Shown here: positions 47,016 to 59,101 of the stretch, piece by piece | Numbering within the stretch: the first letter of the stretch is position 1 | Layout: every line of letters begins with the position of its first letter | NCBI GenBank assembly: GCA_013397115.1 | Contig: VWZW01007083.1 | Coordinates: forward strand, 153,103 to 217,102 | Direction of reading: 5' to 3' | DNA length: 64,000 bases | From: Edolisoma coerulescens | Taxonomy: Eukaryota > Chordata > Aves > Passeriformes > Campephagidae | Made by a program: the position numbers and the translations under genes | The notes under the pieces: model-generated | Seen by the model: only the letters and a program-made list of their open reading frames with translations | What the model was told of the DNA's origin: nothing | Database searches by the model: none

Positions 47016-50000
47016 ACATCCAGACAGTATTATTGCCAGTATTTTAGGGGTTATGGAATCTTTTAAAGGAAATACTTCATTTCTATAGGAAAAGAATTTC
47101 CCACCACCCTTTGTCTAACTGCTTTTCTCTTATAATTCTCTTTCTCCAAACTGAGGCTTATTTTTCCTTTATTCAAGGTAAAGTCCACCACCTTCAGTGA
47201 ATGGATTGGAGGAAGGGTTGGGGAAATGTGGTGCTGTATCATCAAGTACTGTGTGACACAGGACAGCCCTGACAGCAGAGCCAAGGGGCAGAGGGACCAT
47301 ATCACAGCTTTAGATATTGTCCTGTTTTTATAAAAGCCTCTCTGAGGCTTTCAGAAAATGCACAAGAGCATTGGCTGCTTTGGGAGATAAATTTTCTGAC
47401 CTGCCTGAGGGAATGAACGCTACCATCCCCACCCTGAGTGCATAAAGTCATGGGCATTAAGTTTTTTGGGAGAGCAGCGTTGCTGTCAGCAGCTGCGCTG
47501 CCGTGTAGTGAAAGATTAATGTGATCCATGAGAAAAAGACAAGGAATATAACACAACCCAGAGGCAAGAGTGCTTGTGATGCTGTGCTGGTCTTCACTCT
47601 GAGACTGTTTCTGTAGTTTTTATTAAACTTTGATTAGCTGGCAGTGCATTCTAAAGACCACACCGAGCTGCTCAGCTTTCTGGAGGGCACAGTGTTTCTA
47701 AAGCTCTCTGGAAGCAGAGATCTGGGCTCACTGGGGATGCTCAAAAACAAACTGAGAAGCAGTTGGAGTTGGTTATTGCCTAACCTTGGGGTTAGTTAGG
47801 AGAGACTGCGCAGGACTCTGCTGCAGACTTCAGCAAAGCAGAATTTATGAAGTAATATTGGGTGCTGCAGAGTGGTGGAGAGTGTCGGGGTTGGAATAGG
47901 AGCAACAACAGGATTAGGGGGTAGAAAAACAGAGGCAGCTAATTTCCAGGATGGAAGGATTATGGCATAATGCTGCTTTGGAAATTACAGCTTGGACTGT
48001 CCAAATTCTCCACTAATACTTGGATCCAGATATTAAAGAGAGCTTTGTCCTTGAGGTAAAATCCAGATGAAAAATCACGTGAGCTAAAGAGATGCGGCTC
48101 CCATGCTAAGACTAGAATTTCCAAGTTTCCATGAAGTCCTTTCGGTTTAATCCAGGAATGGTTTTTAGTTCTTTCACAGTGACAGGAACATTTACAATTC
48201 CACCATGTTCTCTGGTTTTTTTCACCCCTGTCACCTGTTCCGCGGGGTCCTGAGATCAGTGGGAGGAGTTTCCTGAGGATAAGGGAGAGGTGGGGGTGCA
48301 GCAATCAGTCCCAAGGCTTTCCCAAGCCCAGCACGCTGATATTTGGGACTTCCTCCTGTTGCTGCTGAGTCTGCTTGAGGTCACTCTTGTATGAGTGCCA
48401 AGGTGTGCTGCCTGCTCCTTATGCCCCAAATTTACCACCTATTTTACATATTTTATGCATGCAAGCATTTGTGATTTACCTATACAGCCCCTGGACCATG
48501 GCATCATGCTGTGCTCCGACTTTAAGTCATCAGCTTGTCTCATGCGTTGGCATTTTTGGGAGCCGTTGTAGCATTCCTGTTGGGTTTGGCTGTAGGTTTT
48601 ATCAAGGTGGGTTTTAATACTGACCCTTGTAGTTGCAGAGATTTGCTGATCACCTGAATAACGTTTTGTTTACACAGTCTAATCATGTAGATGTCCTTCT
48701 TGTAGGATTGTTAACAGCTCACTCTGGAGAAATAATGACCTCTTAGAAGGCACACAGGGCACAATGCTTCGGGAATTAATTTCCATTCCCACCACGCCAG
48801 TCAAGCCAGGGGTACAGACACAATTATTTCACATCACTTTCATTGTGCTTAGAATCTCTGCTCAGTAATAAATACGTGGGGTACAAATGTGCCCAAGTTT
48901 TGGTAGGATTTACCCTAAACATTTCCAAGAGGAAAAAATACCTGACATCAAATATAACAGCTAAATAAAATACAATTAAAACTCTGTGTCTAGTTTAGTT
49001 GCTTGCAAATATTGATCAATAATTTGAGGTCAGATCAGAGCTGTTTAAGCTTTTTTTTCCAAATTACCCAACATGACAAAACCCGTGGTGAATTACAGAC
49101 AAAATGGCACAGACTACTTCAGATCTTTCTTTGACTGTGAAAGTGGTTTTAATGAAATGTGTTAAATTGATCAATATTAAATATGAGAATGATTTATGCA
49201 AAGACAACAGTTAAAAGAGCACAGCTCTGCCACTCTGGGATGGCTGTCTCAGCCATATAGTGTACATAAATTCTGCTTTGGTTCATTCCAATGCTGTTTG
49301 CACAGTACATTCTAAATGGGAAGAAGGAAATCCACAGTATTCCTTACCCTCCTGTTCCCTGCTCTTGCACTCTGGCCAGCACACTGTAGGAATTTGGAGG
49401 TACACAGGAATTTTCCACATCCCTACATAAAGGAAAAGTCATAGGAATATCTCATACCTAACCTTTCATAATAGGAAATATAGACACGTGCTTGACTTCA
49501 TGGAGAAATGTCTGCTCCTTTCTCCAAATACTAAGTTCCAGGAGCAAAGCTCTGGATCTGATTTACAGGAAGGCTGGAGATACAAGGCCACTGTTTAAAA
49601 GATGGGGACATCCTCAGTGTTTTGAGGTTTTTCTTGTATTCTGAAGATGAGTAGAAATTCTTGAAAAAGTCCAGAAGGAGTAATGGGAGCAGACCAGAGG
49701 TTATCTCATTACCTTGGGGGCCAGGAAGGGAGGATTTGAAACAGCAGTGCAGATGCTGATTAATGTAAGAGGTTAATAAAGGGCAGGATACACAGAATTA
49801 TCTCATAATAAGGGCATTCAACTTAAAGAATTAAAAGCCTCAATAAGAAAATCATCACAATTATTAACATTCACTGATTCTGGTGAATATGCAGCTGTAT
49901 TTTAAAGTGCCTGGAAAAACAAGAAACTGTTGTTTCAAAGCAAAATTAATCAGACTTAATAAAAGTAGAAGGCTGAGGATGCATGGTCAGGCACCTGCTA

Positions 50001-50379
50001 CTATTTGCTTTGTTCATGGAAAAATGTTTTGTTAGAACTTTGCTTTATTTTTATTATTATTTTTTAATTACTATTATCATTTTCCCTAATTTGTCACCTT
50101 CCTCACACAGGTCTTCCACTTTCTGAAATGAGTTGGAATCCATGAGTTCAAGAAAGCCAACAGAAAGATGTTGACAAGATTGAGAAGATGTTCATAAGGA
50201 AGCAAACCACTAAAATTACCTATAACTACCACATTTTAATTTATTAAACCCATTCCAGCCTTGGAGGCATTTTAATCTTCTCATTGATCTTTGGATGCCG
50301 TAAATGTTGTCTCCCATGGAGTGGCCAGAACAGTTAATCCCAAAATTTCTTCCACTTGGAGCGTTTTACTGCTTCGACC
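47016..50379. other. Unique AT-rich non-coding DNA
   Basis: 3.4 kb with no recognisable gene or repeat except short T-rich runs near 50045. Frames up to 114 codons without domain. Confidence 0.5.
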
Positions 50380-50640
50380 ACATAACAAGGGGTATGAAGA
50401 GCGGGAATGGCCTCAAGTCATGCCAAGGGAGGTTGGACATGAGGAAAATTTCTTCACTGATGGTCAAGCACTGGACTAGGCTGCCCAGGGCAGTAGAGGA
50501 ATCACGATCCCAGAAGCGCTCAAAAAAACAAGTGGATGTGGCAATTTGGGACGTGGTTTAGTGACAGGGTGGGTTTTATTCAAAGGTTTTATGGTCTTGG
50601 AGGTCTTTTCCAGCTTTAATGATTCCATGATTCCATGATT
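50380..50640 (+). mobile_element. Old CR1 3' fragment
   Basis: Reads cctcaagtcatgccaaggga, ggttggacatgaggaaaatt, ctaggctgcccagggcagta, atgtggcaatttgggacgtg, tcttggaggtcttttccagc and two clear octamers (gattccatgattccatgatt). Confidence 0.93.
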
Positions 50641-51108
50641 CAGAGACCTGACCATAAGCAGTGGTCCAGCTCGCACTTCTGCTGAACGTTCCTGTGCGTG
50701 GATGGCAACTTCCAGGAAAGCTGGTTCACCAGAAGGGAATGAAAAAACAAGACACACCTCAGAGTGAGAAAATTGCATCAATCCAGCTTTTGCCCCCCCA
50801 AATTCTACATCTTTATGAAAATAGACAAACGAAAAAATTCCCATAAATTGCAATATCATCTGCAGACTGAGAGGAACTGACTGTTTTCAAGATCATGGTG
50901 TTCAGATAAGACCATAAATTCTTAGCTCTTGTGAAATTCAAGTTACAGGTCAGAAGTCCAGTTATGTGCCCAGCCTGCAGATCTGAAGACATTTGGAATT
51001 AATAATGGAGTCTGTTCTTCGTTTTTAGTATTCCTGGTAATAACTTCTAATGAAATCATCTGTATGATATCCAAAACACTAATTTATGAAAAAATCCTAT
51101 GGACCACA
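50641..51108. other. Non-coding DNA between two CR1 tails
   Basis: About 470 bp. Frames of 61 and 127 codons overlap it (the latter extends into the CR1); no domain. Nothing else recognised. Confidence 0.5.
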
Positions 51109-51229
51109 CATGGAAGTGCTCAAAGTGTGTAGGAGTGGTGCTTAAAATATGGTCCTGGCACCATTAGGTTAATGGTTGGATTCATCTTAGAGGTCTTTTC
51201 CAGCTTAAATGTTCCTATGACTCTGTAAT
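51109..51229 (+). mobile_element. Old CR1 3' tail
   Basis: Reads catggaagtgctcaaagtgt, taggttaatggttggattca, tcttagaggtcttttccagc and gttcctatgactctgta. Same orientation as its neighbour 470 bp upstream, but with its own tail, so an independent insertion. Confidence 0.88.
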
Positions 51230-52277
51230 ACCTTCAAATAAACCTCTAGAATTATTCTTTTGTAATATCCCAAGCTGTGATTTATTTCTTGAGCAGCTTG
51301 ACTCGTGTCACTGCCTCCTTTCCCTTATCCTCATATCTTGAATTTTGAATCTGAGTATGAGAAATAAGTGGGTACTTAGAGGAGAGGAATGGTGGTGGAT
51401 GAGACAGCTCTGAAGCCAATTACACGTGTAAATTAAAGGAGGAAAAATTCCCTTTCTAACCTGTGCTTATTGAAGGTAGGACTGAATCCTGCTGAAGCAG
51501 CTTCTCACTGATTTCAATGTAACCAGCTTTTCTTTAATTAGTTTTTATTTATTTCAGGATAATAAAAACCAACATATGCAACAACTTAAAAGAATTCTTC
51601 TCCTTTTAATGCATTAAAGTGGAAGCAGAGTTCCTTTGCATAATTGCATTAGTAAACAGATTAATTTACATTTTAATTTACATTAGCAGTGTAATTGGGA
51701 TTCCAAAGTGTAATATACAGGAAGGAATGAAAGCAGGAACAAAGTCCCGCAGCTACTAAAGGACGGAGATGCCAGACTCCAATTAAGACATTCTTTTGTC
51801 AAGCCTTATCTCTGAGGTTCGCAAGATTAACTTGAAACAAAATGGCTGGCTTTTATCTCCCCTGTTGCTGGTTTTAATTCCACAACTTAAAAGGATTCCT
51901 TTGGAGATTTATGTGAGGAAGGCAATTTCTTCCACTGTGTCTTTCCAGTACCACTGGCCCTATTTTGGGATAAATGGTGTAGCTAAGAGGAATATTAATT
52001 CTGCCTCAGTGCCCCTTGCTCTTGCCTCAGAGAGGTTTCCTTTATAAAGCTTTTTTTCTGAATGCAGTTTGTTTACTCTGAGGTTACACACTGAGTAACA
52101 CATCCCACAGGGGTGGTTATGTTCTGTGACAGGTAAATACATCTTTGTCCTGCAAAAGCACAACTATTTGTGCAAAAATGAGTGGCCGGCTCCCATTTCG
52201 GGAAGCTTGGAGTGAGTATTTCTACAGAAAATGTGGCATTTGAGCCAGCAGCGTGCCCTGGGGCCAATGAGATCCTG
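51230..52277. other. Unique AT-rich non-coding DNA
   Basis: About 1 kb, no gene or repeat recognised. The segment 51520-51740 is TTTAATTA-rich without simple repetition. Confidence 0.5.
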
Positions 52278-52553
52278 GGGACAGCATTCCCAGCAGGTCA
52301 GGGAGTGATCCTGCCCCTCTGCCCAGTCCCAGGAGAAACCTCTGGGGTGATCCTGCCCCTCTGCCCAGTCCTGGGAGCACCTCTGCAGTGATCCTGCCCC
52401 TCTGCCCAGCCCTGGGAGCACCTCTGCAGTGCCGTGTCCAGCTCTGGATCCCCAGCACAGCAGGGCCAGGGAGCTCCTGGAGCGNCACCAGGGAGGTGGC
52501 ACCAGATGGGCCCCTGAGGGCCCTTCCAGCCTGACCCATCCTGGGATTCTGTG
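52278..52553 (+). mobile_element. Rearranged CR1 fragment
   Basis: Begins in a part of CR1 well upstream of the usual 3' pieces (gcattcccagcaggtcaggg, gtgatcctgcccctctgccc), includes gtgccgtgtccagctctgga and gggagctcctggagcg. It then jumps at an ambiguous base (52485) to the extreme 3' end, gggcccttccagcctgaccc followed by gattctgtgac. A few hundred bases normally present between these blocks are missing. The upstream block is triplicated (separate entry). Confidence 0.85.
52305..52428. repeat. 41-42 bp triplication inside a CR1
   Basis: Units at 52305-52346 (42 bp), 52347-52387 and 52388-52428 (41 bp each). All start gtgatcctgcccctctgccc. Units two and three differ by one base, and the first is more divergent at its end, suggesting unit two or three arose last. 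Confidence 0.93.
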
Positions 52554-55500
52554 ACAGCTGCATGAAGAGCCTCCCTCTGCGTTCATGCATCAAAAGGATC
52601 CCTGGTGAAGTTAATCAGACTTTCCTCCAGGGGAGTAGAATCTGAAAGAAAGAAAAATCCAGCTCAATGGCATATAAAAGGTGGGAAATTGCTGGTTTTC
52701 AACACAGCAACCCAAATTTGACAGGTGCCCAGAGCACACAGAACAAGCGACTCAGTGACATGGCTGAACCCGCACATAGCCTGGAGATCCAAAATTCTAT
52801 GTTAAACTGAGAGCACCGCACACTTTGGAGCCATTCTGGCTTTTTTATGCAGTAACAGAACCTAGATGGGCATCTGGGTGAATTAGTCCTTATAGGCAGA
52901 AATCAGTCTAAAACAGTTGGGCCTCAGATGGCTTATTTGAAGCTGTTTTTAATCTGGGGGTTTTACCAAATTTACTCCAGATTTGGTGGTCAAATCTAGT
53001 CAGAAAAAAATACGTAAAGAAACCCATATACAGATTTCTATGGAGCTGCAGGGTAACTTGTGACTTGTGCAGTGTCCTGGTTTTGACCAAGTGTCATCCT
53101 AAATGGTCCAGAGGACATTTAAGAATCCTGCTGGAAGAAAGTATTATGGAAATCCTGCTGGAAGAAGTCTCTTTGGGACCTCCAGCAACTAGGGAGGCTT
53201 AAACAAAAAACATGGTATTAAAAAGGGTGTCCAAAATACGGTTACATACTTGGGACTGATACTCTCTTTAGCTATTTTGGTGTCCAATCTTTCGAATTTA
53301 AGAAAGTATTGACTTCATGTAGCAGTCCCACAACTGTCCTATAGTGAAAATTTTAATCAGTGTTGAGCTTCCCTGTTTCAAGCTCACTGACTGCTCCTTC
53401 AGTATTACTATTAAACCTGATAAACAGATATTTCATAATCTAATTTCTAAATTTCCTAATTTCCTAATCTAACTTCTTAATAGAGTTTATTGCCATCCTA
53501 CCTTGTTGCTTTTCCAGCATTCTACATTTACACTAATTTTCTCATATTCTCTGATTTATATTAATCTGATGAGTGTTTCTTCACAGCAATTACTTTCATC
53601 ACTCCTTTCTGAAAGTCCACGTTCCACAGGTTCTTCTTGGAAGGGCGGGTGGAGGGTGAGTAAATAAGGCTTCATGCATATAATGATGTTCAGTAGTTAT
53701 TGTTCACATTTTTTCTTCTGCTACAGAATCAAATAAAGCGTTTGAGAATTTCGTTGTCTGAAACAGTTTGATAGAGAACTTCTGGAAGAGAATTACTCTG
53801 ATATCAAAGTCAGTTATCACAAGATATGAGAACTGACCAGCAAAACCAAGCATGTTAAGTGAGGACTTAAGTGCTCTGGTGCCATAATCCAACACTATCT
53901 GGAAATTGCTCTCTTCCACTGGGTGAAAAAAAGTCATTTTATAGTGCACTGCAGGATTGAGGTTTTCATTTATTTAGCCTTTAGGAACAGCTTTAAGTGG
54001 ATGAGCTTTCTAATAAGGTTTAAGACATATCTGGCTTTGTAACATCTGCTTTATCTTAAAAATATGCTTTAAAGGGACAAGCCAAGCAGCAAACTCTCTC
54101 TGGTGCCTCACTCAAACTGCTGAGTCAAGTCTCTTTGTCTTATGAAGGAGGATAATCCTAATTCCAGACATGACTGGATTGTTTTTCCCTAGCCTTAAGT
54201 ATCTATTAATACCTAGGAAATTCAGTTTGGAGACTAAAAAGAGTCTTTCAATGATCGATATGAGTGATCATGTGGCCTAACTTTGCTGACATGTGAACAA
54301 ATACCCATGAAAATAAATACCCTGTGCAATATCTAACTAAAATAAACCACAAGACTAAGGTAGGCTAATCCTTAGAATTCCTTAATGGCACTTGTGCTCA
54401 GCTATCAGTGTCTCATAGGGTGCTTCCAATATTTACTGTATTCTTGTCTACAGTGACTTCAAATAGTTACTAGGAAAAAAAATGGAGCTCTTATTCAAAA
54501 ATCACACTCTGATAGAAAGCTTTCTCTTGGTTAGCAGCGCTTATTTTTTAAAATAGAAATATTTAAGTATTCCAGCCTAATTTAACTCCTACTGAAGTGA
54601 GGGGGAGTGAGCTTTGCTATATTTATGTCACTGTGGGCCAGGAGCTAGGGAATCTGTGTCTGAGCAGGGTGTGTCCCACCACCCCAAAATTAGCTCTGTT
54701 CCGTGTGCACAGACGTGAGCATCCTTGGAATTTGCGTCTTTTCCTTTGGCTGTGGTGTAAGGATGCACACACACATATTTGACAAAACACTCAGCCACAC
54801 ATCTGGTGTTTCCCTTGCTTTGTCTCTCATCCTGTTTGATTTTTCAGTGACATAAGAAGACTTTTGCCCGTGAGCCATTTGACTGCAGCTGGATTTTACC
54901 AACACACACAGCCACCACACATCACATATTGCTCATGCATTACAATTACCCTAAAGAATTCCTAAAAGCCTTTGCAGCAGAATTTTTGGGTTAATTTAGC
55001 AAATTCAGTGTGCCATAAAGTGGCTGGATTGGCTGCAGGTCATGACGTGATTTAATCAGCCAGTGAACATTGGGGTTATTACATCATCATGGTCACATTC
55101 AGGCTGACAGTAATTAATGAACTAAAAATGAGCCACTGAGTGTGATACAGACAGGACCTGTTGTCACAGTAACCCAATGTGACATTACTGAGATAAACTC
55201 CAAGCTCAATTCACCTGGAGTAAGCATTTCTTCCCTAGATGTGCCAGCTTACTTAGAGGTTCAAGGTTTATTACAGAGCCTGGTCCACTTTTAGTGGTGC
55301 TTTATATCATGTTGTGTTTAGCTATAAATGAAATAAGTGCAAGAAAGGAGTCTCAGTTCCTCAGCCCTCTGCATTGTTTAGTACCTGTACAAATAATCCT
55401 AATATATATTTTAAAAAAAAGTCACTGAACAAATCCTACTTGACATGATTCAAAATAACAATAATTCAGGTTTCAAGAGATTTGCAGGATGTGATTTTTT

Positions 55501-56368
55501 TAAAAATACAGAATAGGTTTGCTGCAGTGGCCACAGTCTGGCTGCTCTGTAGCCTCTCTTCCAGTCTCTGGACTGTCAAAAAATAAACCTTCAAACTTTT
55601 TTGTGTCAGGTGATGGTTTCAGTAAAGCTTTTAAAGAACTGCCAGTATCTAGGTGCTCTGGATGCTGGCAGAAACTTCCTTTGAAAAGGCATCTGTTGAC
55701 AAATGATGTCTCCTCCTTGTCCCCAAGGATGTGACCCTTTCCTTGAGCTCGCCTTGGACACAACATTATTATTTCATGTCTTGCAGCTCGCTTTCCTGTG
55801 GTAAGAGAGTGGTTGATCATGTCATACCTGAACTGTCAGCCTGCTCCAGTGCACTGTTGCCTGAGGGACTCCAAGGTATGATTCTCATTAACTCTTCATG
55901 AAAGTCAAAACCTTCCATAATGCATGTCCAGACCCTGTGCTGGTGCTTTGCTGTTCCTGTATGGAACACTCCTGACAGACAGGAATTGCTGGCAGTCTCC
56001 CCTTTCCCAGTGCTGTTACCCCAGCTCTGCTTTGACTTTTGCTCTGCTGTGAAATTCTGCTGAACAAATGTTTGCTAAAGCCTTTTTTAATGAGGAAAAA
56101 ATAACTATTAGGTTATTCAAAATGAGCTGATGCTTCCCATCTTGAGTAGCCTTTGAGTGAAGTGTTGCAGTTAGAGGTGCTTAAAGTGTTATAAATTTAT
56201 GAACATCAAAGACCAGCTACATTCTTGACTTCTAAAGGAAGAACCAGGAAAAGGTTCACAAAACAGATATTTCCTCCAAATTCTCATCCCAGGCAATCTG
56301 CTTTACCAGTATCACCATTATTACCAATTATTCCTCATGGTTACTCCCAAGTAGGACAAATATTGTGA
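52554..56368. other. Unique non-coding DNA
   Basis: 3.8 kb with no supported gene. A short duplication (atcctgctggaagaa, twice) lies at 53125-53167, and a possible LTR start at 53073 is discussed in the findings. Frames up to 106 codons (55500-55820, -) without domain. Confidence 0.5.
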
Positions 56369-56548
56369 GGGCTGCCCAGAGAAGCTGTGGCTGTCCCTGG
56401 ATCCCTGGGAGTGTCCAAGGCCAGGCTGGACGGGGCTTGGAGCAGCCTGGGCTAGTGGAAGGTGTCCCTGCCCATGGCAGGGGGTGGAAAAAATGGGATT
56501 TAAGGTCCCTTCCAACCCAAACCATTCCATGTTTCTATGATCCTGTGA
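56369..56548 (+). mobile_element. CR1 3' fragment
   Basis: Reads gctgcccagagaagctgtgg, ggccaggctggacggggctt, gtgtccctgcccatggcagg, cccttccaacccaaaccatt and a tail tttctatgatcctgtga. A short A run replaces part of the usual 'ggcactggatggg' block at 56488-56493. Confidence 0.95.
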
Positions 56549-56849
56549 AATCCTTAAATGTCAGCACATATAAATACTAATAGTAGAAAGATTTATTCTC
56601 CTAGAGCCAGGAAACTGACCTTTTTGGTTGCCACCCAATATTGTCTCTGCTGGTGTTTGTAACAAGAATTCAGTTTTCACTGAATGCAAGGTAAAATGTA
56701 AATATAATTTAGAACTCTCCAAAAAACCCCTAAACAACTCTTATTTAAAGTAAGCTTGTTATTATTTGGAATTGTTTGAGAAGTTTTAAATGCTTTAATA
56801 AAACATCCAAAAAACTTATGAACCAAATATCAGAGCTCATCAACAAACA
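56549..56849. other. Unique non-coding DNA
   Basis: 300 bp of AT-rich sequence, nothing recognised. Confidence 0.5.
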
Positions 56850-56905
56850 GGGCTTCACCAAGGGCAAGCCTTGCCTGACCATCCTGGTGACCTTAAATGG
56901 TGATA
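56850..56905 (+). pseudogene. Orphan fragment of CR1 ORF2 (reverse transcriptase)
   Basis: The bases ggcttcaccaagggcaagcc and those that follow, to about 56895, translate as GFTKGKPCLTILVTL. I recognise this as close to a CR1 ORF2 stretch a little upstream of the reverse transcriptase motif with the aspartate/phenylalanine core. No flanking CR1 sequence or 3' tail is attached, unlike every other CR1 piece here, so it is the remnant of a longer, older insertion lost to deletion and decay. It cannot encode an active enzyme. Confidence 0.7.
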
Positions 56906-58228
56906 AACCCTTAAAAATTATAGCTTAAAATTGTTATATGGGGAAGGTTTTGAGGGTAATGTCAGGATTTAAACAAGCAGCCATGGCCACCTGCAGTTGT
57001 TGCAAACATGGAGTTCTTGTTGTGCACATGGAATGGTTCCGGCAGCACAGAGTGCTCCAGGAGTTTGACATTGTGACTCTAATTGCATTTAACAGTCCAT
57101 TTCATATTTTCAACCTAATGCATTCCACAGAGTGGTCATACTGATTTTATATATATATATATTTAATGTAACATTTTCTTCCATGTATTAAAATATTGGC
57201 TGGGAAACCTTTCTGTGCGCTTCTGAGAAAATTACAAGTTACAAAACTTCCAGCCAGACCAGTTCAGTGGAAGGTTCACATTTTCACCACCTCTGCACAC
57301 TTAACTCAAACAGAAACACACTTTATAACTTGGCACTCTGTTAGCTAACAAAATAAATACCCCAGGTGATCTGATCTGCCCAAGAATGTGACCCACCTCT
57401 CTATAGCTTTTATCCTCTTTTCTGCCTAAATCCACGTTCTCACCTCTTCCTTTTTAATTTAGTGAGTCATGTAGCTCCAAATACTCAAACTGTCACTGTA
57501 CTATAATTTAATTCATATACATTCCACAGCTCATTTGATATCATTAATGTCAAGATTGAATGGCCTCTTAGAAGCAGTGATTCATTAGCACAGCACATTC
57601 ATTATTATGTTTGTCTTTCAACAGATTTTCCTTCATTTATCTATCAGCACTGGAAGTTTCTCATGAAATTCCATCGTTTATTAGTGCAATAATAGGTCTG
57701 TGAACATCTGCTTTTTTATTTGCTGTTTGTTTCAGAAGCAGTCCTGAGGCAGGTTCAGGTTCTGCCAGCACAAAAGGGGAGCTGTTTGCTTTTTCATTTG
57801 TGTGTGTGTTCTGCTTTTTTGGGGTATTGCTTTTACCTTGCCTTTGATTAAAACTGAATTTACAGCCTCAAAATTAAGTGTTCAGACACACAAGGACTAA
57901 GTCTGCCTAATTAGGCAGGACTGAGCAGTAGGATCAGGTTTAAGTAAGGCAACAGCTATATTGGGAGGAATTTACCTCTCTAAAATGTGGATGCTGAAGG
58001 TTCTTTCATGGAATTAATAAAACCTGAGAGAAAATTAAAGGATATGTGACCAAGTCCTTCTGCTTTTCCCAAAACTTTTGCAAAATATATTTACTAAGTA
58101 TAATTAAATGAGTATTTTTCCCAATTTAAAGAATTTACACAATTTCACAAGCAAAGCTTTAGCACTTTCCACCTGAAAATTTGTGTCTTCATCATGCAAG
58201 GGGATTATCTGTGTGACAACTTGTGTTG
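56906..58228. other. Unique AT-rich DNA, part resembles a conserved non-coding element
   Basis: No gene. A (TA)n run lies at 57149-57163. The interval 57470-57720 is repeat-free, balanced in composition and rich in TTATTAG, TAATTTAATTC and similar sites, so it is a candidate conserved element. Confidence 0.4.
57149..57163. repeat. TA microsatellite
   Basis: Seven TA units within attttatatatatatatattta. Short; no function inferred. Confidence 0.85.
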
Positions 58229-58284
58229 GCAGCCTGTGCCAGGGCCTCACCACCCTCACAGGGAAGAATTTATTCTAATGTCTT
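58229..58284 (-). mobile_element. CR1 fragment lacking the 3' end
   Basis: ggcagcctgtgccagggcct, caccaccctcacagggaaga, atttattctaatgtctt: an internal minus-strand CR1 piece of about 56 bp. The sequence on its left is not CR1, so the 3' end has been deleted. Confidence 0.75.
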
Positions 58285-59101
58285 TTCCATGGATTCTATC
58301 CTTGGATTATTTGATATTACTATAAGTAGCTCAGAGATTAGGCCACAGCTGGAGTAATCTGGCATTAACGATTTGCCTATAGGATAACCTTTAAATGCTT
58401 AATATTGTCTCTATTCACACTAATTTCTTTATATGAATATTAACTGCTATCTTAGCCTTAGGTTCTTCATATATCACTGAAACCTTTGGTGTTTTCAATG
58501 TCTTCACCAGCTGCCCCTGAAGACAATTTGAGATCAGCTCTGAATATAAAACATCTTTAACCAGTAGCAGTTACAGATGAGGAATCAAAGGCAAAATTAG
58601 TGATTAATCTTTTTTTTTTTCCTCTTTGTTTCTTTTTTATCAGAGAGTGTCTTAGACAGAAACGATGTAATTTGATAGCTATTATAGGAAAAAATCTAAT
58701 TTGTACTGTGTTTTATCAATTTGTACATGAAGGGTTTTTTACCAACAATGATTTTATTGAACTGAATGAATGCAACAAAGGAATAAAACAATCAGTTCTA
58801 TTCAAAGTACTCAAGTAGTCACAGCGCTTCCCTGAAACTGAGAATACTGGGAAAATCCCCCAACTGTTTAAGGGTGTTTGGAAGGGGAATGTCTGCTTTC
58901 TGGTCAAGGATCTTTTCAATGCAAAAAAGAATAAATTAAAGCAGGAAGATTTAAACAAGAACATTCATGAGAAAAGCCTGCCCGTGAGCAGAACAAACCT
59001 GGTCTGTCACACAGCTGCTGAGGAGATGTGGGGAGAGAGATGGCTGGTTTTGCAGCAAGATTATCTGAGGAAGAACCTTGCCAAACCGGGATGGACTAGT
59101 T
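58285..59101. other. Unique non-coding DNA
   Basis: AT-rich, with a poly-T at 58609-58620. The last about 120 bp before the LTR are GC-richer and could be internal retroviral sequence, but I cannot identify it. Confidence 0.45.

Noticed and set aside
52164..52593. Repetitive minus-strand frames of 123-140 codons
   Set aside because: They arise from the 41-bp triplication inside a rearranged CR1; the 41-bp unit shifts frame at each repeat.
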